This document shows positions 1 to 9,790 of a DNA stretch of 64,000 nucleotides, in pieces. The notes beneath the pieces were generated by a model. That model was not told where the DNA came from. It made no database searches and saw only the letters and a list, made by a program, of their open reading frames with translations. A program made the position numbers and the translations under genes. The DNA lies in assembly GCF_030325625.1 (NCBI RefSeq), contig NZ_JACAIS010000001.1, positions 62,001 to 126,000 of the forward strand. Reading direction: 5' to 3'. The DNA is from Sphingobacterium sp. N143. Lineage in GTDB: Bacteria; Bacteroidota; Bacteroidia; Sphingobacteriales; Sphingobacteriaceae. Each line of letters starts with the position of its first letter. The stretch's first letter is position 1.

Positions 1-1
1 C

Positions 2-1582
2 GTGGTTTTAAGCCTGCTCAGCTGCCAGAAGGCCAACGATTGGGATGTGGATGCCAGTCATCAGCGGCTCTTTAAATCCTTGAAGTTTACCACGGGGTTA
101 GTGGGGGCAACATCGGTAGAAATTGCCTATACAAAGACGGTTGCCGCACAGAAATATATTTTTGAGTTTAGTAAAGACAGTCTGCAGTTTACCGAAATTG
201 TGAAGACAGTAGAAATATTGGCCGATACCCTGACTCCCTTTGCGCCATCCACTATCCCAGCCCGGGTCGAATACCGTACTGTATTTGAAGAGCTGGATGG
301 GCTGACAGGTTACTCCGTCAGAATGAAGGGCGTAAATACAGAAACGGGTGAGGAATCCAATTATTCACAACTGTATTTTCGGACGGCCGCGGAACAGTTA
401 TTCAATAAATGGACCGTTGGCGTGAATCAGATGGAACTGTATTGGCCGGCGACCGACCGGGTCACTCATGTTGGTGTTTTTGACCCCTTGAAGCATACTG
501 AATTGCAGAAAATACCATTGTCTGCAGCTAATAAAACCGAAGGACATGTCAAAATTGAGGGGCTAGAGGCCGGTACCAATTACCGTATCGCGATTTTCAA
601 TGAGCAGACTGAGCGGGGAACACAGCTATTGAGGACCCTGGGGCTAGCCGGAGGTGAAATGATAACGGTAAACCCTGGCGACGATATCCCACTATTGGTC
701 GGTAAGGCTATTGCTAATGGAAAAGACAATATCGTGCTGGTCTTTGCCGGAGGTAAAAACTACGATCTGGGCACGGTCGTGATTCCCGCAGGTATCAGCA
801 ACCTGAATCTGACCGGGATTCCTGATGCCAACGGCAATAAGCCCAAATTAAATCTTATGGGATTACAACTGGCCGATCTTATGGTGGGGGAGGTCATGCT
901 AGAAAACCTGGGGATTTATGCCAACGGCAGTTCTTTCTTAATCTCCCAAGATAAGAATGGTGCGAGCATAGCGGCCTATACGTTTAAAAATTGTTATATC
1001 GAAAGGCTTGGAAGTGGGGTAATCCGCCTCAATAACGCGGTCACTGTCAAAGGAATAAATTTTGATCATTGTGTGGTCGATAAAATCGGTGGTTATGGCG
1101 TGGTCAATATCGGCGGGAGCACGGCTCGTGTCGATTCGATCGCTATTACAAACAGCACCTTTACAGATCTGACGACACAGCTCATGGATGTTCGTGTGGC
1201 TGTTGGTAAGATCGTGGTCGGCAACTGTACTTTTTACAATCAAAATGCAGCAATGGCTCAATTGCTCCGCTTTGATACGGCCCGGTTGCCCTTAACTTTT
1301 ATGGGGAGCAACAATATCATTGCTGGAACGAACAGTGGTGGACGTATAAATGCGACGAGCTACGACCATGCTAATTTTGGGCTCAACGTATCGTTTGCGG
1401 GAAGCTACCGGACCAATGAACTGCAGATAGAAAGAGCCTCCAGGGATTTTGCGGAGATCACGATTTTTGGCGGCACCGCGGCGGATCTATTTGTGGACCC
1501 CATGAACAAAGACTTCCGGATCAAAGCGGGAAATGGTTTTGGAGGCCGCGGTACAGCCGGCGATCCACGCTGGTTTGAATAG
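2..1582 (+). CDS. Surface lipoprotein, DUF4957/DUF5123-type beta-helix (5' end cut by window)
   Basis: The frame is open to the left edge, and the first visible residues (LSLLSC followed by QKANDWD) are the end of a lipoprotein signal with its lipobox cysteine, so only a few N-terminal residues are missing. After the cysteine come about 200 residues that read as two fibronectin-III-like segments (for example LEAGTNYRIAIFNEQTERG). A right-handed beta-helix-like part follows, with repeated short strands such as FKNCYIERLGSGVIRLNN, ending in a PMNKDFRIKAG segment. Proteins of this build (DUF4957 and DUF5123) are common in pectin loci of Bacteroidota and are thought to bind pectin at the cell surface. 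No catalytic motif is seen. The next gene, a pectate lyase, starts 84 bases downstream on the same strand, which supports a role in pectin capture. Family assignment is fairly sure; binding function is inferred. Confidence 0.8.
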   Translation: MVLSLLSCQKANDWDVDASHQRLFKSLKFTTGLVGATSVEIAYTKTVAAQKYIFEFSKDSLQFTEIVKTVEILADTLTPFAPSTIPARVEYRTVFEELDGLTGYSVRMKGVNTETGEESNYSQLYFRTAAEQLFNKWTVGVNQMELYWPATDRVTHVGVFDPLKHTELQKIPLSAANKTEGHVKIEGLEAGTNYRIAIFNEQTERGTQLLRTLGLAGGEMITVNPGDDIPLLVGKAIANGKDNIVLVFAGGKNYDLGTVVIPAGISNLNLTGIPDANGNKPKLNLMGLQLADLMVGEVMLENLGIYANGSSFLISQDKNGASIAAYTFKNCYIERLGSGVIRLNNAVTVKGINFDHCVVDKIGGYGVVNIGGSTARVDSIAITNSTFTDLTTQLMDVRVAVGKIVVGNCTFYNQNAAMAQLLRFDTARLPLTFMGSNNIIAGTNSGGRINATSYDHANFGLNVSFAGSYRTNELQIERASRDFAEITIFGGTAADLFVDPMNKDFRIKAGNGFGGRGTAGDPRWFE

Positions 1583-1666
1583 TTATTAATAGCCTGATCC
1601 CCATAGCCCTGTGTTTCGATGAAATACCTGGTTATGGGGCTGGGCAAATAGACATAAGAAAAGAAA

Positions 1667-3142
1667 ATGAAGAAATTAGTACTGTTCGGAATACTGTATT
1701 TCATGGCTTGCGGCGCGAGGCTCAATGCGCAGGAGACCGCGGCCTTTCCCGGGGCTGAAGGTGGGGGGATGTACACAAAAGGTGGTCGTGGCGGCCAGGT
1801 TTATTATGTCAATACATTGGCAGATAATGAACGTGGAGACCCCAACTTACAGGAAGGATCGTTACGTTGGTGCTTGCAACAAGATGGAGCGAAAACTATT
1901 TTGTTTAAAGTAGGTGGGACAATATGGCTGCAGCAGCGATTGTCAATCAACAAAGGTGACTTGACCATCGCCGGGCAAACGGCGCCAGGTGGGGGGATCA
2001 CATTGGCCGGCAGTCCGGTTTCAGTAGATGCAGATAATGTCATTATTCGTTTTCTCCGCTTCCGAATGGGGGATCTTCAGCTTTCTGCCCAAGAGGCAGA
2101 TGGCGCTGATGCCTTTGGAGGGCGTCAAAGACAGCATATCGTGATCGACCATTGCTCGATCAGCTGGAGTACGGATGAATGTGCTTCTTTTTATGATAAT
2201 AAAAATTTTACCATGCAGTGGTGTATTGTTTCGGAGAGCCTGCGTCTTTCTGGGCATTCCAAGGGGCCCCATGGCTATGGTGCAATTTGGGGTGGTGTAC
2301 AGGCTTCCTTTCACCATAACCTGCTGGCGCACCATGATAGTAGGACCCCACGGCTTGGGCCCGGAGCTCGCTATGCAGGGCATGATACGACCGATATACG
2401 CAATAATGTGATCTACAACTGGAATGGTAATGGAGCTTACGGTGGTGAGGCCATGTGCGTCAACATCGTCAATAATTTTTATAAACCGGGTCCGGCAACT
2501 GGCAAAACTATTCGGAACAGAATCGTGGCCCTCAATGCCAAAACTGAAGAGCGCCCTTTTCCAACGATCAAAAATGTATGGGGCAAGTACTTTGTGACTG
2601 GAAATCTACTGCCTCATCATCGCCGGATCTCGGCAGATAACTGGCTGGGGGTCCGGATTGTCGGTGAACAAACCGAATCGCGGATCCGGTTGAATAGAGA
2701 AATACCAGTACAGGGGACTATTCGTACGCACGATGCACAGACTGCCTACGCTAAAGTATTGGCCTATGCGGGAAGCTCCTATGTGCGTGATGCCATAGAT
2801 GAGCGTATCATCGCTGAGACAAATACGGGGACAGCTTCCTACCAGGGAAAGAATCCACATAATGGTGAAGGGGGAAAATGGAAAAGCATCCAATATCCCC
2901 GGAAGGGCATAGTGGACTCACAGCAGGATACCAATCCAGACCCTGCTCATCCACATGGTGCCTGGCCAGTGCTGGCAGCTGGAATAGCTGGTCGGGATAG
3001 TGACCGGGATGGTATACCTGATGGTTGGCTGGAGAAGTGTTATCCCGGAAAAAGGGCCAACGAGCTGAATGAGGCCGGCTATACTTATCTAGAAGAATAT
3101 CTCAATGAACTGGTGGCTCCCATTACGGCAGGACAACGCTAA
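1667..3142 (+). CDS. Secreted pectate lyase, PL1 family
   Basis: It cleaves de-esterified homogalacturonan by beta-elimination, in the periplasm or at the cell surface. A signal peptide ending near LNAQ is followed by FPGAEGGG and GGRGGQVYYVNTL, the usual opening of Bacteroidota PL1 lyases. The beta-helix core carries VGGTIWLQQRLSI, TIAGQTAPGGGITLAG (about residues 96-111) and IDHCSISWSTDE (about 159-170), the calcium-site region. SRTPRLGP at about 224-231 holds the arginine expected to act as the catalytic base. The C-terminal part has DSDRDGIPDGWLE, a thrombospondin-3-like calcium loop common at the end of these enzymes. At 491 residues the length is normal. It sits between the surface lipoprotein and the GH28 gene, 47 bases before the latter, and is probably cotranscribed with both. 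Family call is secure; the exact pectin preference is not visible. Confidence 0.92.
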   Translation: MKKLVLFGILYFMACGARLNAQETAAFPGAEGGGMYTKGGRGGQVYYVNTLADNERGDPNLQEGSLRWCLQQDGAKTILFKVGGTIWLQQRLSINKGDLTIAGQTAPGGGITLAGSPVSVDADNVIIRFLRFRMGDLQLSAQEADGADAFGGRQRQHIVIDHCSISWSTDECASFYDNKNFTMQWCIVSESLRLSGHSKGPHGYGAIWGGVQASFHHNLLAHHDSRTPRLGPGARYAGHDTTDIRNNVIYNWNGNGAYGGEAMCVNIVNNFYKPGPATGKTIRNRIVALNAKTEERPFPTIKNVWGKYFVTGNLLPHHRRISADNWLGVRIVGEQTESRIRLNREIPVQGTIRTHDAQTAYAKVLAYAGSSYVRDAIDERIIAETNTGTASYQGKNPHNGEGGKWKSIQYPRKGIVDSQQDTNPDPAHPHGAWPVLAAGIAGRDSDRDGIPDGWLEKCYPGKRANELNEAGYTYLEEYLNELVAPITAGQR

Positions 3143-3189
3143 AATGTGTTATGGGCAATCGTGTAATAGAATCAATAAAATAAAAATAG

Positions 3190-4851
3190 ATGGTTAAGAA
3201 AATCAAGAAAAAAGGACTGGTGACAGCGGGGATATGCATGATGCTCGGACTGTTGCAACAGGTAGAGGGCCAGTCGGTAGAAAGCCCCTATCATTGGAAT
3301 AACCTTCCTGAAGTGATGCAGCCTCAATTTCGAAAAGATACAGTCAATATCGAACAGTTTGGTGCAAAGGGAGATGGCTACACCTTGAATACCAGTAGTA
3401 TCAATGAAGCTATGGAAGTGTGCAGTAAACGTGGCGGTGGAGTAGTGCTGGTTCCCAAAGGCTATTGGCTATCGGGCCCCCTAATATTGCAGAACAATGT
3501 CAATCTGCACCTGGATGAAAATGCTTTCTTGCAATTTACTGCTGATTTTGATCAGTACAAGATTGTGGCAGGAAATTATGAAGGGAAAGCTTCGGCCCGG
3601 AATCAATCTCCCATTAGTGGTACGGAGCTCGAAAATATCGGCATCACGGGAAAAGGTATAATAGACGGTAATGGAGATGCTTGGCGAATGGTTGGGAAAG
3701 CTGCGCTGACGGCAAATGAATGGAAGGCCAAAGTCGCGTCTGGGGGACTCGTCAGTGCCGATGGCAAAACTTGGTTCCCGAGTGCGAAGACAAAACTTGC
3801 TCATGAAGAAAAACGTTCTTTCGTATTGACAGAAGGTAAGACCTTGGCCGACTTTGAGACAATCAAGGACTATTTGAGACCTAACTTGCTCGTGCTGACC
3901 AATTGTAAAAAAGTACTGCTGGAGGGGGTTACCTTTCAGAATTCGCCGGCGTGGAATTTACATCCGCTCATGACACAGCATCTCACGATAAGGGGCGTGA
4001 AAATCAAAAATCCGGATTACGCCCAGAACGGTGATGGTATTGATATTGAATCCTGTGCCAATGTGCTGATTGAGCATTGTATTTTAGATGTGGGTGATGA
4101 TGCCATCTGTATAAAATCAGGTAAAGATGAAGAAGGTCGCCAACGAGGCATAGCAACCGAGCGGGTTATTATCCGGCATAATAAAGTATATAAGGGGCAT
4201 GGTGGTTTTGTGGTGGGCAGTGAGATGTCTGGTGGTGCCCGGGATATTTTTGTGGAAAACTGCACCTTTATGGGGACGGACAAAGGACTGCGTTTCAAGA
4301 CCACACGTGGCCGTGGCGGGGTTGTGGAGAATATCCATATCCGCAATATCAACATGAATAATATTGTACAGGAAGCAATATATTTTGATATGTATTATTG
4401 GACGAAGCCACCTCAGGCAAATGAAGTACAGCAAGTCCCACCGGTAAGTATCGAAACACCCCAATTTCGGAATATCACTATAGCGGGGATTACCTGTAGG
4501 GGAGCTCATATAGGAATCTTTGTTCGAGGTTTGCCAGAAATGCCCGTACGGCAGATCAGCATGACAAATTTAAATATACTGGCCAACAAAGCAGTTGAGT
4601 TGAAAGATGCCTCCGGTATTGTGCTAAAAAATGCGTTCTTACATTCAAAAAAAGGAGAAAAGGCAACTATCTATATTGAAAATGCCGCTGACCTACAATT
4701 TGAGGGCATGCATTTTGACGGAAACCAGTCGCCCCAAGTGGATGTGAATGGACCGCATGCTGCCAATATTGTTTTTAGTGATTCGAACATCGATAATAGA
4801 AAATTGAACTTTAACCATGGCGCAAAAACGAATGCTGTCAAAATCAATTAA
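3190..4851 (+). CDS. Secreted polygalacturonase, GH28
   Basis: It hydrolyses alpha-1,4-galacturonide bonds of pectin. A cleavable signal ends at about VEGQ. The GH28 signature follows in order: NIEQFGAKGDGYTLNT at the start of the beta-helix, NGDGIDIESC at about residue 280 (first catalytic aspartate region), GDDAICIKSG at about 301 (the paired aspartates), GHGGFVVGSE at about 336 (histidine region) and RFKTTRGRGG at about 367. All expected acidic and basic residues are present, so the enzyme should be active. At 553 residues it is longer than a minimal GH28; the extra length lies in an insert at about residues 175-225 (around the repeated TANEWKAKVASGG and SADGKTWFP) and in the C-terminal coils. 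Whether it acts endo or exo, or on rhamnogalacturonan, cannot be read from sequence. Confidence 0.93.
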   Translation: MVKKIKKKGLVTAGICMMLGLLQQVEGQSVESPYHWNNLPEVMQPQFRKDTVNIEQFGAKGDGYTLNTSSINEAMEVCSKRGGGVVLVPKGYWLSGPLILQNNVNLHLDENAFLQFTADFDQYKIVAGNYEGKASARNQSPISGTELENIGITGKGIIDGNGDAWRMVGKAALTANEWKAKVASGGLVSADGKTWFPSAKTKLAHEEKRSFVLTEGKTLADFETIKDYLRPNLLVLTNCKKVLLEGVTFQNSPAWNLHPLMTQHLTIRGVKIKNPDYAQNGDGIDIESCANVLIEHCILDVGDDAICIKSGKDEEGRQRGIATERVIIRHNKVYKGHGGFVVGSEMSGGARDIFVENCTFMGTDKGLRFKTTRGRGGVVENIHIRNINMNNIVQEAIYFDMYYWTKPPQANEVQQVPPVSIETPQFRNITIAGITCRGAHIGIFVRGLPEMPVRQISMTNLNILANKAVELKDASGIVLKNAFLHSKKGEKATIYIENAADLQFEGMHFDGNQSPQVDVNGPHAANIVFSDSNIDNRKLNFNHGAKTNAVKIN

Positions 4852-4871
4852 CGCATGAAAATGTCAAACAG

Positions 4872-4902
4872 TTGGTACAGTGGATGGGAGCACTTATCTT
4901 TG
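4872..4902 (+). promoter_or_regulatory. Bacteroidota-type promoter before the esterase gene
   Basis: TTG at 4872-4874 and TATCTTTG at 4895-4902 match the Bacteroidota -33 and -7 elements (TTG, TAnnTTTG) with a 20 nt spacer. The expected start is a few bases after 4902, giving a leader of about 20 nt before the ATG at 4929. This suggests that the esterase and GH95 genes can be transcribed apart from the upstream lyase and GH28 genes. No experiment supports the site. Confidence 0.55.
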
Positions 4903-4928
4903 GGCTATCGATTTAAACCTGAACACAT

Positions 4929-5834
4929 ATGAAAAAGTTGCTGACGATGTTATTGTCTTTCGTATTTTTCCAGGCATCTGCTCAAGAACCGATCCCATTG
5001 TATGGGTCAGTAAAGCCGAACAGCAAGGGGCAAAAGCTGTCGGATAGTATAGCCAATGAACGTGTGTATCAGGTCGGTGAGCCACGCATTATTCCTTTTC
5101 TTGTTTCCAAGGAAGAAAATTCGGGAAGTTCCGTATTGATTATTCCCGGTGGTGGTTATTCCCGGCTGGCTTATATCGTCAGCGGAACACAGCTTGCCAA
5201 ATGGTTCAATACCATGGGCATAAATGCCTTTGTACTGATCCATCGCTTGCCGCACTCACCTGATGTGATCAATCGGTCACTGGCTCCCTTGCAGGATGCA
5301 CAACGGGCTATCCGGTTAATCCGTGCTAAAGCGGCTGACTGGCATTTGGACCCCAGTCGTGTTGGCGTAATGGGTAGTTCAGCGGGCGGCCATCTGGCAG
5401 CATCCTTGGCCAGTATCGAACAGCCTATCCAGGCGCTGGGTGATGGCATAGATCAGTTCAGCAGTAAACCTAATTTCAGTATTTTGGTGTCGCCAGTGAT
5501 TACGATGGAGGGCGAATTTGCACATCGGGGAAGCGTGGAGAACCTCTTGGGAGATGAGGAGCCCTTTAAAAAAGAACTGTTCAGCCTACAGAAGCAGGTG
5601 ACCGAAAAGACAGCACCTACATTTTTGGTGCATGCCCAAAATGATAAGACCGTGCCGGTACAAAACAGCTTACTCTATTATGAGGCTTTACAAGCGCATC
5701 ATATCCCAGCTTCGTTGCATATTTTCCCACAAGGAGGACATGCGATCGCAGTGGTCAACAACCCCGGATCTACTGCTATTTGGCCCAGGATATGTGAGGT
5801 TTGGCTACAGGAAATTCAAATGATCAAACCATAA
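4929..5834 (+). CDS. Secreted alpha/beta-hydrolase, probable acetyl/acyl esterase
   Basis: It is a predicted carbohydrate esterase of the BD-FAE/Aes-like alpha/beta-hydrolase group, likely to remove acetyl or similar ester groups from pectin. A short signal peptide ends at about ASAQ. The oxyanion-hole motif IIPGGGYSRLAY lies at about residues 73-84, the nucleophile elbow GSSAGGHLA at about 146-154, the acid in HAQNDKTVPV at about 233-242, and the catalytic histidine in PQGGHAIAV at about 266-274. The triad is therefore complete. The gene has its own promoter-like sequence just upstream and ends 13 bases before the GH95 gene. The substrate is inferred from the pectin context only; no CAZy carbohydrate-esterase class is assigned. 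Confidence 0.82.
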   Translation: MKKLLTMLLSFVFFQASAQEPIPLYGSVKPNSKGQKLSDSIANERVYQVGEPRIIPFLVSKEENSGSSVLIIPGGGYSRLAYIVSGTQLAKWFNTMGINAFVLIHRLPHSPDVINRSLAPLQDAQRAIRLIRAKAADWHLDPSRVGVMGSSAGGHLAASLASIEQPIQALGDGIDQFSSKPNFSILVSPVITMEGEFAHRGSVENLLGDEEPFKKELFSLQKQVTEKTAPTFLVHAQNDKTVPVQNSLLYYEALQAHHIPASLHIFPQGGHAIAVVNNPGSTAIWPRICEVWLQEIQMIKP

Positions 5835-5847
5835 TCTATATATTGAT

Positions 5848-8310
5848 ATGAAGATAAATTACCTTATTTTTTCTATTGTCCTATTCTTGTCCTGGCAGCT
5901 TGGGGCATCACAAGAATTGAAATTGACTTACGATAAAGCAGCTGCAAACTGGAATGAAGCATTACCTTTGGGAAATGGCCGTATCGGCGCCATGGTATAT
6001 GGTGGGGTTGACAAAGAGGAGATTCAGCTGAATGAGGAGACGATCTGGGCCGGGAGACCCGGAAATAATGTGCCTAAAGGCAAATACAATGACATTGTGA
6101 AGATCCGGCAGCTCCTCACAGCAGGTAAGAACAAAGAGGCACAAGCGTTGTCAAATCAGGCATTTCCCCGGGCAGCTCCGGAAGGACTTGATTATGGGAT
6201 GCCCTATCAGACTTTCGGGAGCCTGCTGTTGGGATTTCCGACGCACGACAAACCCAACCAATATCAGCGTGAGCTGGATCTGAATAAAGCCATAACAACG
6301 ATTACTTACGAAGCCAATGGGGTCAACTACCGACGGGAGATGTTTACTTCATTGGTCGATAGTGTGCTCGTGATCCGCATCACTGCCGATAAAGGAAAGT
6401 GCATTTCAATGGATTTAAGCTGGAAGAGCCCCCATCGGGATGCCCGCATTGGCCAAAAGAATGGAGCACTTTTCCTCCGTGGAAAAGGAGGACAGGTCGA
6501 TGCCAAGGAAGGGCAGGTGGACTTCTATGGATTTGTATATCCACAGGTTAAAGGCGGGCAGGTAAACCCTACCGAGGGGCAGATTATGATTAAAGATGCC
6601 GATGAGGTGATCCTGTATGTATCTATTGGAACAAACTTTAAAAATTACCAGGATCTTTCTGTCGACCCTGAACAAAAAGCCACACGGATTTTTGAAAAAG
6701 CCAGACGGGTCAGTTATGCCAGAGCCTTGGAAAACCATGTGAAACAATACCAGCGTTATTTCAACCGTGTACAATTGGACCTTGGTAGCAGTGCACAGGT
6801 AAGAAAAACAACAGATGTCCGTATCCGCGAGTTTGCAACGAGCTTTGACCCGCAATTGGTGGCACTTTATTTTCAGTTTGGCCGTTACCTGCTGATTTCT
6901 TCATCACAGCCTGGAGGTCAACCGGCTAACTTACAAGGGATTTGGAACGATAAGCTTGCTCCACCCTGGGATAGTAAGTACACCATCAATATCAATACGG
7001 AAATGAATTATTGGCCTGCGGAGGTGGGGAACTTGAGTGAAATGCACCAACCCTTGTTTAGTATGATCAAGGATCTGGCTGTCACCGGACAGGAAAGTGC
7101 CCGGGAAATGTACCATGCCAGAGGATGGAATGTTCACCACAATACCGACCTGTGGCGTATATCGGGTGTCGTAGATGGCGGATTTTATGGGATGTGGCCG
7201 ATGGGAGGAGCCTGGCTGAGTCAGCACATCTGGCAACATTATCTATATCGTGGCGATACGCAATTTTTGAGAGATTACTACGATGTGCTGAAGGGAGCTG
7301 CCCTGTTTTATCTGGATGTTTTAACGAAGGATCCTACTGGAAAATGGTTGGTCGTAAGCCCTTCGATCAGTCCGGAAAATAGTTATGAAACAGGAAGTGT
7401 GGGGGTTTCGGCAGGTACGACAATGGATAACCAGCTGCTGTTTGATGTCTTTAACAATTTTATTCATGCATCTACCGTTCTGCATGCCGATGCAGCGTTG
7501 CGTGACTCAGTGAGACAAAGCCTGCAGCAATTGCCGCCGATGCAAATCGGACAGCACGGCCAGCTACAGGAGTGGCTCAGCGATCTGGACAGAACAAATG
7601 ACCATCACCGCCATATATCTCATTTGTATGGACTGTTTCCGTCAGGGCAAATATCACCTTTTCGTAATCCTGAGCTCGCCCAGGCAGCTAAAAACTCTTT
7701 GATCTATCGTGGCGACAAGTCAACAGGTTGGTCTATGGGTTGGAAAGTGAATTGGTGGGCCCGCTTATTGGACGGAAATCAATCGTATAAACTGATCAAG
7801 GATCAACTGAGCCCAGCCCCTGAAGAACAGCAGGGACAAAACGGGGGGACATACCCTAATCTGTTGGACGCTCATCCTCCTTTTCAGATTGATGGAAATT
7901 TTGGCTGTACATCGGGTATTGCCGAAATGTTGCTGCAATCGTATGATGGAAGTATATTTCTACTGCCCGCATGGCCTGAGGAATTGCCCAATGGCGAGGT
8001 AAAAGGCTTGGTGGCCCGGGGTGGATTTATCATTGACATGCGCTGGAAGGAGGGACAGTTGACCGCCCTAAAGGTGCTGTCTACCTTAGGTGGGAATTGC
8101 CGGATCCGCGTAAGTGACAAATCCGTACTTTCTTTACAAGGAAAACCGCTGCATAAAGCCAATGGAAAAAATACGAATACATTTTTTGCGGTCGATGAAA
8201 TCAAAAATCCGTTGATAAAAACAAAAAAAGGATTGTTTAAACGTCCTGAAACCGTACTTTATGACGTCCCTACAAGGAAGGGTGAAGTCTATGAATTTGC
8301 TGTGCAGTGA
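5848..8310 (+). CDS. Secreted GH95 alpha-L-fucosidase or alpha-L-galactosidase
   Basis: This 820-residue inverting glycosidase has a signal peptide ending near GASQ and then the GH95 opening WNEALPLGNGRIGAMVYGG and EEIQLNEETIWAG. The (alpha/alpha)6 catalytic barrel carries PANLQGIWNDKLAPPWDSKY, then NINTEMNYWPAE at about residue 378 (the asparagines that activate water in the family), SPSISPENS at about 502 (candidate general acid Glu) and IDGNFGCTSGIAEML at about 679. A C-terminal beta domain completes the fold. Known GH95 enzymes remove alpha-1,2-fucose or alpha-L-galactose; both sugars occur in plant cell walls, including rhamnogalacturonan II and xyloglucan. Near residues 212-250 there is a small internal repeat (GGQVDAKEGQ and GGQVNPTEGQ). 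The family is certain, the sugar is not. Confidence 0.93.
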   Translation: MKINYLIFSIVLFLSWQLGASQELKLTYDKAAANWNEALPLGNGRIGAMVYGGVDKEEIQLNEETIWAGRPGNNVPKGKYNDIVKIRQLLTAGKNKEAQALSNQAFPRAAPEGLDYGMPYQTFGSLLLGFPTHDKPNQYQRELDLNKAITTITYEANGVNYRREMFTSLVDSVLVIRITADKGKCISMDLSWKSPHRDARIGQKNGALFLRGKGGQVDAKEGQVDFYGFVYPQVKGGQVNPTEGQIMIKDADEVILYVSIGTNFKNYQDLSVDPEQKATRIFEKARRVSYARALENHVKQYQRYFNRVQLDLGSSAQVRKTTDVRIREFATSFDPQLVALYFQFGRYLLISSSQPGGQPANLQGIWNDKLAPPWDSKYTININTEMNYWPAEVGNLSEMHQPLFSMIKDLAVTGQESAREMYHARGWNVHHNTDLWRISGVVDGGFYGMWPMGGAWLSQHIWQHYLYRGDTQFLRDYYDVLKGAALFYLDVLTKDPTGKWLVVSPSISPENSYETGSVGVSAGTTMDNQLLFDVFNNFIHASTVLHADAALRDSVRQSLQQLPPMQIGQHGQLQEWLSDLDRTNDHHRHISHLYGLFPSGQISPFRNPELAQAAKNSLIYRGDKSTGWSMGWKVNWWARLLDGNQSYKLIKDQLSPAPEEQQGQNGGTYPNLLDAHPPFQIDGNFGCTSGIAEMLLQSYDGSIFLLPAWPEELPNGEVKGLVARGGFIIDMRWKEGQLTALKVLSTLGGNCRIRVSDKSVLSLQGKPLHKANGKNTNTFFAVDEIKNPLIKTKKGLFKRPETVLYDVPTRKGEVYEFAVQ

Positions 8311-8527
8311 AGGATGTGACGGCCTGGTTTCTGTAGGGAATAGAAAGAGATGAATAGTAATAAAGCAACCATGTTGCATTTGTAGTTTTTTGTTTTTATT
8401 TTTAACCATTCTTTTGCCGAAATGCAGGGATTGATCAAGGATCATTGGCCGGGATGGCTCAAATGCTTGATCAGGTGCTGAGGTAGGGAGAGGCATAACG
8501 TAAAACAAAATCTTTAATACAATCATC

Positions 8528-9724
8528 ATGAACAAAAAACTACCTGTTACTGTTTTGAGCGGATTTCTGGGGGCTGGAAAAACATCGTTGCTGAATCATG
8601 TACTGCATAATAAGGCAGGCAAAAAAGTGGCTGTCATCGTTAACGATATGAGCGAGGTGAATATTGATGCACAGGCTGTGGAACGGGAGAATGTACTCTC
8701 CCGTACAGAGGAAAAATTGGTGGAGATGAGTAATGGCTGCATTTGCTGTACGCTACGGGAAGATCTGATGGTGGAGGTGGAGCGGTTGGCCAAGGCGGAT
8801 CGTTTCGATTACCTGTTGATCGAAAGCACAGGGATTTCGGAACCTGTTCCTGTCGCCCAGACATTCAGCTATGTAGATCCGAACAATGCGATCGACCTGA
8901 CGGCATATAGCTATATTGATACCATGGTGACCGTAGTGGACTGTTTTAATTTTGCCCGTGATTATGGCAGTGCCGATACGCTGTTGGATCGGGAATTGAC
9001 CGATGACGATTGGGACAACCGAACGATCGTCAATCTGTTGACCGACCAGATCGAATTTGCCAATGTGATTGTATTGAACAAAGCCGACCTGGTGTCGGAA
9101 GAGACAATGGGGACGCTGGAAGCGGCTATTCATAAGCTCAATCCCGGAGCGAAGCTGATCCGCGCACAGTTTGGACAGGTGGATCCCAATCAGATCATGG
9201 GCACCGGATCCTTTGATTTCGAGCAGGCATCAGCCTCGGCCGGTTGGGTCAGGGAGCTCGAGGCGGTACATACACCCGAAACAGAGGAATATGGAATTTC
9301 TTCCTTTGTCTTTCACTCGCAGCGTCCATTTCACCCCCAGCGGCTGTATAGCTATCTGAACGATCGCTACCCGCACAATATCATCCGGGCAAAAGGGCTC
9401 TTTTGGTTGGCTTCGCGGCCTGATCTGGCCATCAGCTTTAGCCAGGCGGGTGGAAGTGTGCGTCTGGAAAGTGCCGGATCCTGGTGGAGCAGCATGCCCG
9501 AGCAGCAGCGTGCGCAATATCCGGCCTATGCCGAGGTTAGGTCTGAGCTGTTAAAACGTTGGCATCCTGAATGGGAGGATCGAAAAAATGAACTGGTCTT
9601 CATCGGACAGCATCTGGAGAAAGAGCAATATCTGGCCGAACTGGAATCTTGCCTGCTCACAGCAGAAGAAGAGGAGGACTGGCGCTTGACCTGGTGGAAA
9701 GATGAATTTCCTAAAAATATTTAA
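8528..9724 (+). CDS. COG0523 (CobW/ZigA-type) metal-chaperone GTPase
   Basis: It is a G3E-family P-loop GTPase with a C-terminal CobW domain, 398 residues, cytoplasmic. The Walker A motif [13 protein letters not shown] is at about residues 12-24. The metal-binding CICC motif is at about 71-74 in [12 protein letters not shown], which defines the COG0523 group, and the G4 motif NKAD is at about 184-187. Family members deliver zinc, or sometimes cobalt or iron, to target proteins, often in zinc starvation. It shares strand with the pectin genes but has no obvious link to pectin. Its 3' half is clearly richer in G and C than its neighbours: the 60-base lines from 9181 and 9421 have 34 and 35 G/C, against 22 for the line from 10321. 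The upstream 217 bases show no Zur-like box I can name. A terminator follows at 9791. Confidence 0.88.
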   Translation: MNKKLPVTVLSGFLGAGKTSLLNHVLHNKAGKKVAVIVNDMSEVNIDAQAVERENVLSRTEEKLVEMSNGCICCTLREDLMVEVERLAKADRFDYLLIESTGISEPVPVAQTFSYVDPNNAIDLTAYSYIDTMVTVVDCFNFARDYGSADTLLDRELTDDDWDNRTIVNLLTDQIEFANVIVLNKADLVSEETMGTLEAAIHKLNPGAKLIRAQFGQVDPNQIMGTGSFDFEQASASAGWVRELEAVHTPETEEYGISSFVFHSQRPFHPQRLYSYLNDRYPHNIIRAKGLFWLASRPDLAISFSQAGGSVRLESAGSWWSSMPEQQRAQYPAYAEVRSELLKRWHPEWEDRKNELVFIGQHLEKEQYLAELESCLLTAEEEEDWRLTWWKDEFPKNI

Positions 9725-9790
9725 AACAATCTGGTTTCCACCTTGGTCTTTTCCCTAAGTAATACAGGTTGGATTATTGTATTTTTCAGA

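Noticed and set aside
1599..1639. Inverted repeat CCCCATA/TATGGGG between the first two genes
   Set aside because: The loop is 27 bases and no T run follows, so it is not a convincing terminator; the genes appear to be cotranscribed.
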